Part shown: positions 32,046-39,795 of the stretch, in pieces
Layout: the number at the start of each line of letters is the position of its first letter
Position numbering within the stretch: the first letter of the stretch is position 1
Assembly (NCBI GenBank): GCA_016933965.1
Contig: JAFGTS010000008.1
Coordinates: 1-39,795, forward strand
Length of the DNA: 39,795 nt
Reading direction: 5' to 3'
Source: Deltaproteobacteria bacterium
GTDB taxonomy: Bacteria > Desulfobacterota > Syntrophia > Syntrophales > UBA2210
The notes under the pieces: generated by a model
Database searches by the model: none
What the model was told of the DNA's origin: nothing
What the model saw: the letters and a program-made list of their open reading frames with translations, nothing else
Translations under genes and position numbers: made by a program

Positions 32046-34280
32046 CTACTCCTCCATCTGTTTCTTCAGCAATGCGATGTGATCTCCGGCCTTGAGAGAA
32101 CCTTCCTCCATCTGTTGCAGGATCTGAAGGGCCTCCTGTTTTCGAGACTGTTCGGCATCGACCAGCCCGGCCATATCCGATACATCAGAGGTAAATACCT
32201 TGAACCGGTCCAGCATCAATTCGTACAGGTTCCCCGAAACGATATCGATGAGACGGTAGAGATACTGAAATTTCAGGTTTTCCTTATAATCGCGCAGATG
32301 AAAGATAATGGAGCGCTCCGTTTCCTGCTTGATCCGCTTCACCCCGTCCTTCAGGGCGAATATTTCTCCCTCCTGTTCGTTCTGGATCTGTTTTTTCAAT
32401 AATTTTTTCATCATTTTCAGAACGTTATAGAACCCCAGACGCATAATGGCCTCGGTCCTGACCTTCGCCGTGTATCGAAGGGTCGAGACAAGCGTCGGTG
32501 CCGTCAGTTCCGTCCTGTATTTCAGGCTTTCCAGGTCCACGGACAGAAGATCCGCCCCTCTGTAACCTTCCGATGAAATCCCCACCTTGCGCAGTTTTTC
32601 CTCGTGTTTCTGAAGTGCGTCCTGCACCAGGGCATCGTATGAAATGGCCGTCCTGTTCAGAATTTCACCTATTTTCCGTTCTTCCTGCCTGATGAACTCG
32701 ATCAGCCGGGGGTTTATCGTCTCCGCCATGAAACGGTCCAGTGCCCGTTTGAACTCCTGAAATATCATATAGAGGGTCGTCGAGAACCCCCGCTCTTCGA
32801 TATCGAGCTCATTTTTTTCGTAATCGACGGTGTAACGACTGACGAAATTGTGGATGTCCTTGGCCGCCTCTCCGAAACGGGCATCCAGGAACCTGTCGAC
32901 ATCCTTGCCGATCTCCCGTTTTGCCTTGTGAGAGGTGCCGTCAAGCATGTCCTTGATCGCCGTTTTCTGCTGGTTGAGCTGTTCGCCGGCGCGGTCGATC
33001 TTTTTCAATACATCGCGGGCCCCTTCCGTATCCTTGATGAGAATATCATGATGTATTCTCGTCCAGTCGTTCAGGCCTCCGGCCATGATGGCCACCCGCT
33101 CCACATGGTTCTTCAGAAGCAGCGCATACCGGTCACGGGTCAGTTTTTCCCCGAAGGTTTCGAAAAACCGGTTCCGTTCCCGGTCGGAGAATCCGGCGAG
33201 ACCTTCCTCCTTCCGCCACTGTTCCCGGCGCCCGACATCCTTTTCCGATAGATGGTCGACCTGTCGGAACAGGTTATACAGGGTGGAGTAGGCAAAGAGG
33301 TGTGCCTTCGGTTTGATGACCGATATTTCATCACCTACCCGTTCGACGACTTTCTTCAGGTCACGCAGGTCCTCGTGTTCGCTGAAGTCACAGTTCACGA
33401 CGAAAAAAATATTTTCAAGCAATCCCATCTTCTTGATGATACTGAGAAATTTTATGTCCGCCTGGCGTATGCCCGTGCGGCTGCTGAGAAGATAGATGAT
33501 GAGATGGGTCCGCAGGAGATAATCCTGGATCATGGCAAGATGGAAGGGATTCAGTGAATCGATGCCCTGGCAATCGGCGATCTCGATATGGTCGTCAAGG
33601 TTCTTTCCGCCGGGCACATGCAGCTCCAGGTCTTTCAGATAGACCGCCAGGGAATCGTTCCCGACGAAATCCTTGTGGTTGGCAAAGTCACGGCCGACGA
33701 ATTCAAGATGTTTCGTGCTGTGATAGAGGATATCCTTCACCCGCTCATATCCTCCCAGGTAGGAGGTCAGCAGGACACTGTTGGCATCGAGGGTCTCCTG
33801 GGTGATCAACTTCTCCGAACTCAGTGATTTCAGGGCTTTTTCCAGATGCTTCCGGTCCGCGTCCCTGCGCACGTCGAACTGACCGTTCGTAGGATTCCAG
33901 TCGAGCGAGGGAAAGAGCACCATGGCCTGCTGCATGTCGGCATTCACGTCATCCCAGGATTTGAAATCGAGGATCGCTTTCAATTGCGGCTTTTTTCGAA
34001 TACGGGTGACGATGGATGTCACCACCCCGGCCCCCCTTTTCAGGTAATCGCCACCCAGAAGGTCGTTTATGAAGGTGCTCTTACCGGACTTGATGGCTCC
34101 GACAACGGCGATCCTGAGTATATCCTCGTTGATCTGCTCCTCAACTGAATGACCCACCTTTTCCCATTCTTCAAAGGGAAACCTGGAAATGCCGGGAATG
34201 GAACGCGCCTTGTCGAAAAGAGCGAGAATTTCTTTATTTACCTGTAAAAGTCCGGCTTTTGTCGTATCAAATGAGTTCAT
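32046..34280 (-). CDS. Dynamin-family large GTPase
   Basis: A 744-residue protein. The N-terminal dynamin GTPase domain (about 52-310) has G1 GAIKSGKST (61-69), a G2 threonine at T88 (VVTS), G3 DCQG (236-239) and a degenerate G4, NCDF (296-299), in place of NKxD or TKxD. Long helical, coiled-coil segments fill the rest (about 400-744), as in bacterial dynamin-like proteins that bend or tether membranes. There is no transmembrane or amphipathic paddle that I can point to. A possible 30-residue membrane peptide is encoded directly after it. Bacterial dynamins are also known in phage defence, membrane repair and cytokinesis; which applies here is unknown. Confidence 0.85.
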   Translation of the reverse strand: MNSFDTTKAGLLQVNKEILALFDKARSIPGISRFPFEEWEKVGHSVEEQINEDILRIAVVGAIKSGKSTFINDLLGGDYLKRGAGVVTSIVTRIRKKPQLKAILDFKSWDDVNADMQQAMVLFPSLDWNPTNGQFDVRRDADRKHLEKALKSLSSEKLITQETLDANSVLLTSYLGGYERVKDILYHSTKHLEFVGRDFANHKDFVGNDSLAVYLKDLELHVPGGKNLDDHIEIADCQGIDSLNPFHLAMIQDYLLRTHLIIYLLSSRTGIRQADIKFLSIIKKMGLLENIFFVVNCDFSEHEDLRDLKKVVERVGDEISVIKPKAHLFAYSTLYNLFRQVDHLSEKDVGRREQWRKEEGLAGFSDRERNRFFETFGEKLTRDRYALLLKNHVERVAIMAGGLNDWTRIHHDILIKDTEGARDVLKKIDRAGEQLNQQKTAIKDMLDGTSHKAKREIGKDVDRFLDARFGEAAKDIHNFVSRYTVDYEKNELDIEERGFSTTLYMIFQEFKRALDRFMAETINPRLIEFIRQEERKIGEILNRTAISYDALVQDALQKHEEKLRKVGISSEGYRGADLLSVDLESLKYRTELTAPTLVSTLRYTAKVRTEAIMRLGFYNVLKMMKKLLKKQIQNEQEGEIFALKDGVKRIKQETERSIIFHLRDYKENLKFQYLYRLIDIVSGNLYELMLDRFKVFTSDVSDMAGLVDAEQSRKQEALQILQQMEEGSLKAGDHIALLKKQMEE

Positions 34281-34414
34281 GGAGACATTCCCCCATCGGA
34301 TGTTCGGGACGGTCCCTGTTCACCGGCTGCAAACCGGAGCTTAAAACGAATTTTACTGCAGTGGTCCGCGAAACATTCCCTTCACCGGTCCGGCCATGGG
34401 AACAAACGATGACA

Positions 34415-34984
34415 TCAATCGATAATGATATCATCAAGCAGGCGCTTCGGCACGTGATGAACCCCCGCGGGATCACGCCAGTACTTGATACCGCCCGACC
34501 GATCCACGTCCTCGATCAACACCTCTTCCACAGGCTTTCCGAGTGCCAGAGCAAGAATGATTTCATACCGTTCCGGTATACTCAGGGCGCCACGCAACTC
34601 TTCCCGCTTTACGGACGCGATCATGCATCCACCCAGACCCTGTTCGGCGGCGCCAAGCATGATGGTCTGAGCGGCGATCCCGCAGTCACATTTAAAAGAG
34701 AGGCTGATCTCCTTGTCGTCAAGGATAATGATATAGGCCGAGGGACGCTCACCGGCGGAGGGCCCCGGCCAGTCAGGAAGATACCCGGCCCAGGCGAGCG
34801 TGTCGAAGATGAGGGCGTTTCGCTCGGGATCACAGGACAGAATATACCGCAATGATTGCATATTGCCCGCACAGGCACTGAGTCGCGCGAGATCGACAAG
34901 GTTCCGCAACGTTTCACGGTCAATAACGAAGTCTTCCTTAAACCGCCGATAACTTCTGTTCCTTGTAATCAGGTCCTTCATCAT
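34415..34984 (-). CDS. Nitroreductase family protein
   Basis: A 189-residue FMN-binding nitroreductase-fold protein. The N-terminal NRSYRRFKED supplies the FMN phosphate-binding arginines, ARLSACAGNMQSLRYIL is the dimer helix segment and EQGLGGCMI the second FMN loop. The size is near the small limit of the family. GGAGGT lies five bases before ATG 34984 (a second ATG follows at once). Substrates of such enzymes range from quinones to iodotyrosine; none can be assigned here. Confidence 0.85.
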   Translation of the reverse strand: MMKDLITRNRSYRRFKEDFVIDRETLRNLVDLARLSACAGNMQSLRYILSCDPERNALIFDTLAWAGYLPDWPGPSAGERPSAYIIILDDKEISLSFKCDCGIAAQTIMLGAAEQGLGGCMIASVKREELRGALSIPERYEIILALALGKPVEEVLIEDVDRSGGIKYWRDPAGVHHVPKRLLDDIIID

Positions 34985-35095
34985 TGCACACCTCCCCGGG
35001 CCCCGGGGGCCCTGATCGGCTTCACGATAGTCGGTTTGCCGGAGCACAAAGCACCCTTCAACAGGTTCGCGCCGCTCCGGTCCCAAGGGTTGCGA

Positions 35096-35124
35096 ATCTT
35101 ATACAATATCAGCTCAACGGTCAA
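35096..35124 (-). promoter_or_regulatory. Promoter of the nitroreductase gene
   Basis: Minus strand TTGACC (35119-35124), 17 bases, TAAGAT (35096-35101). The transcript would carry a GC-rich leader of about 105 bases ahead of ATG 34984. Confidence 0.6.
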
Positions 35125-35273
35125 AAGAAAAAAGGGATGGGGAACGCCACCCGGTTCGACGGCCTTTCATAAATTATCGATTCAACAGGGTTTCTTTCGT
35201 CATGCATCCTCTCAACGCGCTGACCGGCGAACCATTTTGTGATCCGGGGTCCGTCGAATTCATGTTGAATTCA

Positions 35274-35302
35274 TTGAAAATGACCATTGTATCTGGTAGA
35301 TT
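35274..35302 (+). promoter_or_regulatory. Candidate promoter of the TPR gene
   Basis: TTGAAA (35274-35279), 17 bases, TAGATT (35297-35302). Between 34985 and 35475 I find this and the oppositely directed nitroreductase promoter, and no gene. Confidence 0.45.
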
Positions 35303-35475
35303 CAATGTTCTTTCGCGATGTCGGTATCGACGCAGGTGCACGAGGTCATCTCACCGGAGAAGTCGGGACGGTTACGTACAAGCCTGAAATGAAGGCACGG
35401 TTATCTTCCCGCTTAATGGATTATCACGGGCGCAATAGGTGGAACCGGTGAACAGCGATCACTATTGAAGAAAGG

Positions 35476-36354
35476 ATGACAGCGGTCTTGAAGAAAAGGA
35501 TTTTCATATTCGGCATGGCCATGCTGATTATTGTCATGGCCCCGGCATTGGTTACGGCGGTCGACTCGGTATTTATCACCGCTCCCACCGCCCAGCAACA
35601 GAGCACCGAACCCATCGATAACGGGACGGCCATAAAGAACATGTTCGAAGCCGGCAACCAGTATCTTTCCGAAGGCCGGTATGAACGGGCGATCGAGGAA
35701 TACAACCGCATCAAAGAAACCCTCGGCGGATCAACGGACCCGAACATGGTGAACGCCTTTTTCAACCGGGGATTGGCCTATCATATGATCGGCGAATATG
35801 ACAACGCCATCGACGATTTCAGCATCGTCATCGGCATCAACCCGCAGGATGACCGGGCCTATTATCACCGGGGAAACGCGCTCGCCATGACGCGGGAATA
35901 CGATCGGGCCATCGAGGACTACACGGCCGCCATCGGGATCAACCCCGCTGATTATCGCTTCTATTACAACCGCGGGCTCACCTTTCAGGAAAACAGCAGA
36001 AACTTCGACCGGGCCATCGAGGATTTCAAGCAGGCGATCCGACTCTCTCCTGAGGACCCGAAACTGTACTGTTTTCTGGGCATTACCTATTACAAAAAAC
36101 ACCAGTACACATCGGCGGCCAGCGCCTTCGACAATGCCGTGGCGAGAGACCCGAACTACGCTGAAGCGTATACGGGAAGGGGCCAATCATATTTGAGAAA
36201 GGGTAACCGGTCAAAAGCGATAGCGGACTTCAGAAAGGCCTGCTCACTGGGTGAACGGGCCGGCTGCGCGATGGAGGAACTACTTCTGAGGTCCGATGGA
36301 ATCCCCGCGGAAACGGTGCATAGGGAAAAACAGGAAGGAGACCTGTATGAATAA
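35476..36354 (+). CDS. Exported or anchored TPR-repeat protein
   Basis: A 292-residue protein. A hydrophobic N-terminus (about 7-29; KKRIFIFGMAMLIIVMAPAL) is a signal peptide or anchor. After a short linker at least five tetratricopeptide repeats run from about residue 50 to 260, for example YERAIEEYNRI, YDNAIDDFSIVIGINP, YDRAIEDYTAAIGINPADY and FDRAIEDFKQAIRLSP. It should be a periplasmic adaptor. GAAAGG precedes the ATG. The DUF748 gene starts inside its stop codon region (8-base overlap), so translation is coupled and the products likely act together. Confidence 0.87.
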   Translation: MTAVLKKRIFIFGMAMLIIVMAPALVTAVDSVFITAPTAQQQSTEPIDNGTAIKNMFEAGNQYLSEGRYERAIEEYNRIKETLGGSTDPNMVNAFFNRGLAYHMIGEYDNAIDDFSIVIGINPQDDRAYYHRGNALAMTREYDRAIEDYTAAIGINPADYRFYYNRGLTFQENSRNFDRAIEDFKQAIRLSPEDPKLYCFLGITYYKKHQYTSAASAFDNAVARDPNYAEAYTGRGQSYLRKGNRSKAIADFRKACSLGERAGCAMEELLLRSDGIPAETVHREKQEGDLYE

Positions 36355-39259
36355 CAGAAAACTGCGGACTATCCTTATTGTCCTGTGCGGGTGCATTGTC
36401 CTCTATGCATTTCTCGGCTTCGTTGTTCTCGCGATGGTTCTCGAACCGGTCCTGAAGGAGCAGCTTTCCTCGTTGCTTCGGTGCGACGTCGCCATCGCCG
36501 ATATCGACACTAACCCCTTTGCCCTGTCCCTGTCGGTGGAGGGACTGGACATGAGAGAGACGGGAGGAGGGGGGCCGCTCTTTTCATGTGACGAAATATA
36601 CATTAATTTCCAGCTTATATCAGCTTTCAAGAGGGCGCTTGTGTTCAGGGATGTGCGGATCGTGGATCCCTTGGTGACGGTCAGGCGGGACGAGACGGGA
36701 CGGATCAATTGTATGGCTCTCGCCGGCGGTGAAGCGTCCGGGGAAGAGCATCCCGGACAGCCCCCGGAGGAAACGGGTGACAGCGGCGGGGCGCCACCGA
36801 CGGTTTCCGTTGCACTCTTTGAGATCGTGAACGGGACCGTGGATCTTGCCGACGCCGCCGTTGACACCGTCTTTGCGACCCGCCTCCGTCCTCTCGACGT
36901 CAGGGTCGTCAATTTATCCACGGCGCCAGGCACCGTTGCCGCCTGTTCCATCACGGTCACCAGTGAGATCGGTGAAACGATATCCCTCCGGGGCGAGATC
37001 ACTCCGACGCCTCTCGCCGTCGCAGGAACGGTTGAACTGAAGAACTTCTCGCCGGGCAAATATGCTCCCTATTATGACGAGTATGTCCTTTTTTCCATTC
37101 CCGAAGGTCTTTTGGACATTTCCACCGATCTTCGTCACGGCACATCGGGGACTGTTCTTGACAATATCGATGCTTCGCTGCGCGGCCTGCGGCTTGTCCG
37201 TTCGGGGGAAGAGGCGGAGTTCCTCACCATTCCCGGATTTTCCCTGCGGAATGGAACCGTCAATGTGGAAGAAAAACGGATCCGCATCGGTTCGATATCG
37301 TCCCGGGATGGATCGATCGTTATCCGCCGGTGCGCCGACGGGGTCATCAACGTGGCGGCACTGGTGCCGCCGTCAGAGCAACCGGTCGCCACCGGGGAAA
37401 CCCCGCGGGAACCGGAACAGGCATGGCTCTTCTCCACTGAAGAGATAGACCTGAAGGGATATGCGGTCACCTTTGAAGACAGGACCCTGGAAGAACCGTT
37501 CTCCCTCGTGCTCGAAAACATCTCCCTTGACATCGGAGGGCTTTCAACGGAAGCGGAAAGCCGGGCGACCGCCTCTCTGGACGTGGCCGTGCGCGGCGGT
37601 GGCAGGCTTTCGACACGGGGCACGCTTGCCATCAGCCCCCCCGCGGCGGATATCGGGATCAGCCTGGAGGAATTGCCCGTCCGCCTTGCGCAACCCTATC
37701 TCAGCGAGGCAACGAACATCATTGCATCCGAGGGGACTTTCGCAACAGAAGGCCGTTTCGTATTCGGCAGCTCTCCGTCATCCGCTGGCCAGCCGGCGGT
37801 AACGTACCGGGGAAACTTCGAGCTCTCGGACCTGGTCACCCTGGACGGTATCGGAAAGGATGAACTCTTCAAGGCACGGTCACTGGCGCTCCGGAACTTG
37901 GATCTCGGCCTGAACCCCAACTATCTTTCCATCGAAGACATATCGCTCTCCGATTTCTTCTCACGACTGATCATCAATGAAGACCAGTCGATGAACGTGA
38001 CCAACATCGTGAAGAGGCAGTCCCCCGCCCCGGAAACGGCCGCCGTACCGGAAGAGAAGGAAGAAAAAACGGCCTTTTTTGAAAAGATCTTCATCGGAGG
38101 AATAACCCTGTCGCAGGGTAGCATCAATTTCACGGACCACTACATAACGCCTGATTATACCGCAACATTGTCCGGTATCGAGGGAAGCGTATCGGGCATA
38201 TCGTCGATCGAGGAGCGCCCCGCCGACATCAGCCTTCGGGGAAGCCTCGATACAACAGTACCGCTGGAGATCGCCGGGACCATCAGCCCCCTGCAGGAAA
38301 ACCTGTTCGCGGACCTGACCGTTCTTTTTGAAAATGTCAACCTCAGCAGCCTGACCCCTTATTCAGGGCGGTACCTCGGCAGGACGATCGAAAAGGGAAA
38401 GCTGTTCCTGAACCTCAAGTACCTCATCGATCAACGGACCATTGAATCGCAAAACAAGATCCTCGTTGATCAGTTCACCCTGGGTGAAAGAGTGGACAGC
38501 CCCGATGCCGTCAATCTTCCTGTCGATCTGGCCCTTTCACTGCTGCGGGACAGAAAAGGGGTCATAGACCTGGATGTTCCCGTATCAGGAAGCATCGATG
38601 ACCCCGATTTCAGTGTCGGCTATTTCATCATCAAGATCATTACGAACATAATAGAAAAGGCCGTCACCTCTCCCTTTTCCCTGCTGGGAGGTCTCGTGGG
38701 AGGAGGGGAAGAACTGGGCTATGCGGAATTTCAACCGGGAAGTACCCTTCTCGCTGATGATATGAAGAAAAAGCTTGACCGGCTGAGCGAGGCACTCTTC
38801 GAACGCCCCGGCCTCTCCCTCGAAATAGAGGGGCATGTCGATATCGATGCCGACAGAAATACTTTAAAAAAACAAAATCTTGAGCAGGAAATACGGTCGC
38901 GCTGGGGGGAAGAATATCCGTCACGGGAACAACAGGCACCCGCAGCGGATGACGTCCCGATCCCCCCGGAGGAACGCGAACAGGTGCTGACATTACTGTA
39001 TCAGGAAACGGTACCGTCCTCCGGCGGGTCCGCGACGCCTGACGCCGCGCAAATGGAGGCCGCTCTTCTCGAGGCAGTCGTCGTGCCCGATGATGAGCTG
39101 AGGAACCTGGCCCATGAGCGGGCGGCGGCGGTGCAGACCTTTCTGCTGGAGACGGGTCGCGTTGAAAAGGAACGGATCTTTCTCGTTGAGCCGAAATCTC
39201 TGGCCCCTGAAAAACGGGACGGTGTCAAGGACAGCCGCGTCGATTTCACTGTACGGTAA
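36347..39259 (+). CDS. DUF748 (AsmA-like) envelope protein
   Basis: A 970-residue protein with an N-terminal membrane anchor (about 7-33) and a long beta-rich periplasmic body. Segments such as LRCDVAIADIDTNPFALSLS near the start and SLDTTVPLEIAGTISPLQEN later are typical of DUF748, a family related to AsmA/TamB-type bridge-like lipid transporters. The C-terminal 150 residues (FQPGSTLLADDMKKKLDRLSEAL, quoted in part) resemble an OmpA-like peptidoglycan-associated region. AAGGAG stands before ATG 36347. With TPR protein upstream and PlsC downstream, an envelope lipid role is a reasonable inference. Confidence 0.87.
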   Translation: MNNRKLRTILIVLCGCIVLYAFLGFVVLAMVLEPVLKEQLSSLLRCDVAIADIDTNPFALSLSVEGLDMRETGGGGPLFSCDEIYINFQLISAFKRALVFRDVRIVDPLVTVRRDETGRINCMALAGGEASGEEHPGQPPEETGDSGGAPPTVSVALFEIVNGTVDLADAAVDTVFATRLRPLDVRVVNLSTAPGTVAACSITVTSEIGETISLRGEITPTPLAVAGTVELKNFSPGKYAPYYDEYVLFSIPEGLLDISTDLRHGTSGTVLDNIDASLRGLRLVRSGEEAEFLTIPGFSLRNGTVNVEEKRIRIGSISSRDGSIVIRRCADGVINVAALVPPSEQPVATGETPREPEQAWLFSTEEIDLKGYAVTFEDRTLEEPFSLVLENISLDIGGLSTEAESRATASLDVAVRGGGRLSTRGTLAISPPAADIGISLEELPVRLAQPYLSEATNIIASEGTFATEGRFVFGSSPSSAGQPAVTYRGNFELSDLVTLDGIGKDELFKARSLALRNLDLGLNPNYLSIEDISLSDFFSRLIINEDQSMNVTNIVKRQSPAPETAAVPEEKEEKTAFFEKIFIGGITLSQGSINFTDHYITPDYTATLSGIEGSVSGISSIEERPADISLRGSLDTTVPLEIAGTISPLQENLFADLTVLFENVNLSSLTPYSGRYLGRTIEKGKLFLNLKYLIDQRTIESQNKILVDQFTLGERVDSPDAVNLPVDLALSLLRDRKGVIDLDVPVSGSIDDPDFSVGYFIIKIITNIIEKAVTSPFSLLGGLVGGGEELGYAEFQPGSTLLADDMKKKLDRLSEALFERPGLSLEIEGHVDIDADRNTLKKQNLEQEIRSRWGEEYPSREQQAPAADDVPIPPEEREQVLTLLYQETVPSSGGSATPDAAQMEAALLEAVVVPDDELRNLAHERAAAVQTFLLETGRVEKERIFLVEPKSLAPEKRDGVKDSRVDFTVR

Positions 39260-39297
39260 GGGAGAAGGAACACCGCCCGCATGAAGAGGACCCGTCA

Positions 39298-39795
39298 ATG
39301 AAATTCATTCTTGACAGGATAAAGATGCTCTGGATCGGATTCTGGCTGGTCGCAGCCTCGCTGTTGCTCTTTATTCCCATAACGGCGGCGGCCTTTTTCA
39401 GCAGAACGGGGAACCTCGCCTTCACCATCTCGAAAGGGTGGGCCTGGCTCATTCTGCTCGTCACCGGTGTCCGCCCCGAGATCAGGGGAAAGGAACACAT
39501 ACGCAAGGGACAGTCATACATCATCATATCCAACCACCAGTCCCATTTCGACATTCTCGCTCTGGTCACTCAGCTCGGGATCCAGTTCCGCTGGATAATC
39601 AAGAAAGAACTGAGAAAGGTGCCTCTTTTCGGGTACGCCCTGTACGCGTCGAGGAACATCTATATCGACAGGTCGGACAGGGAAAAGGCGATCGAGAGCA
39701 TACGACAGGGCGTGGAGCGGCTCCCGGCAGGCACCAGTGTCATGTTCTTCGCCGAGGGGACCCGCTCCCCCGACGGCAGGATCGGAACGTTCAAA
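39298..39795 (+). CDS. plsC: 1-acyl-sn-glycerol-3-phosphate acyltransferase (cut by window edge)
   Basis: The first 166 residues of an inner-membrane PlsC-type enzyme that acylates lysophosphatidic acid to phosphatidic acid. An N-terminal hydrophobic segment (about 10-33) is followed by the catalytic HX4D motif NHQSHFD (H80, D85) and by the substrate-binding FAEGTRS motif near residue 150. The 3' end lies outside the window. I take the ATG at 39298, 38 bases after the DUF748 stop; an ATG at 39281 meets a stop after six codons. The gene is probably co-transcribed with the DUF748 gene. Confidence 0.93.
   Translation, partial: MKFILDRIKMLWIGFWLVAASLLLFIPITAAAFFSRTGNLAFTISKGWAWLILLVTGVRPEIRGKEHIRKGQSYIIISNHQSHFDILALVTQLGIQFRWIIKKELRKVPLFGYALYASRNIYIDRSDREKAIESIRQGVERLPAGTSVMFFAEGTRSPDGRIGTFK

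Overview
The window looks like a chromosomal segment of a moderately GC-rich, Gram-negative anaerobe, most likely a deltaproteobacterium (Desulfobacterota) near the Syntrophales. This is inference, from the overall gene complement, a heptose-phosphate adenylyltransferase, AsmA/DUF748 and other envelope proteins, and an adenosylcobalamin acyl-CoA mutase beside beta-oxidation genes. I see no insertion sequence, prophage, CRISPR array or rRNA operon.

Left part (1-7.5 kb): the 5' part of RNase P RNA; a zinc-ribbon/PilZ protein; an RNase HI plus zinc-ribbon coiled-coil gene pair; a tRNA with anticodon CAT that has its own promoter and terminator; a carboxymuconolactone-decarboxylase-like protein; an EamA transporter; a small unknown protein with an array of GTTTCA repeats upstream; and a minus-strand group of radA, a secreted esterase and a secreted protein of unknown function.

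Centre (7.6-19.8 kb): a plus-strand housekeeping run of serC, serA, purA, rsfS, a ComF-type gene, rfaE2, a DksA/TraR-type gene, a LolA-like secreted protein and priA. A near-consensus promoter then precedes a DRTGG-domain protein and a CBS/anti-sigma-type ATPase fusion, and a DUF2959 lipoprotein follows. rsfS has an excellent Shine-Dalgarno sequence but no ATG, GTG, TTG or CTG start.

Metabolic core (20-31 kb): on the minus strand a coenzyme-B12 acyl-CoA mutase large subunit, its separate B12-binding subunit, a MeaB GTPase chaperone and a CobO-type cobalamin adenosyltransferase. Divergently, a thiolase, an XRE-cupin regulator and a short-chain-type acyl-CoA dehydrogenase. An enoyl-CoA isomerase-like crotonase lies further on. 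The mutase carries Phe and Gln at the two positions that are Tyr and Arg in methylmalonyl-CoA mutase, which is the isobutyryl-CoA mutase pattern. The locus is therefore better read as interconverting branched and straight C4 acyl-CoA (isobutyryl-CoA/butyryl-CoA) linked to butyrate-type beta-oxidation. Between a small zinc-ribbon gene and an ICMT-like methyltransferase lie two CRP/HcpR-type palindromes, each close to 60 bp from a candidate start of transcription.

Right part (28-39.8 kb): envelope and accessory genes, including DUF4412, DUF554, a lipoprotein, a dynamin-family GTPase with a possible 30-residue membrane peptide directly downstream, a nitroreductase, and a TPR protein/DUF748/PlsC group that suggests envelope lipid work. 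The last gene runs off the window.
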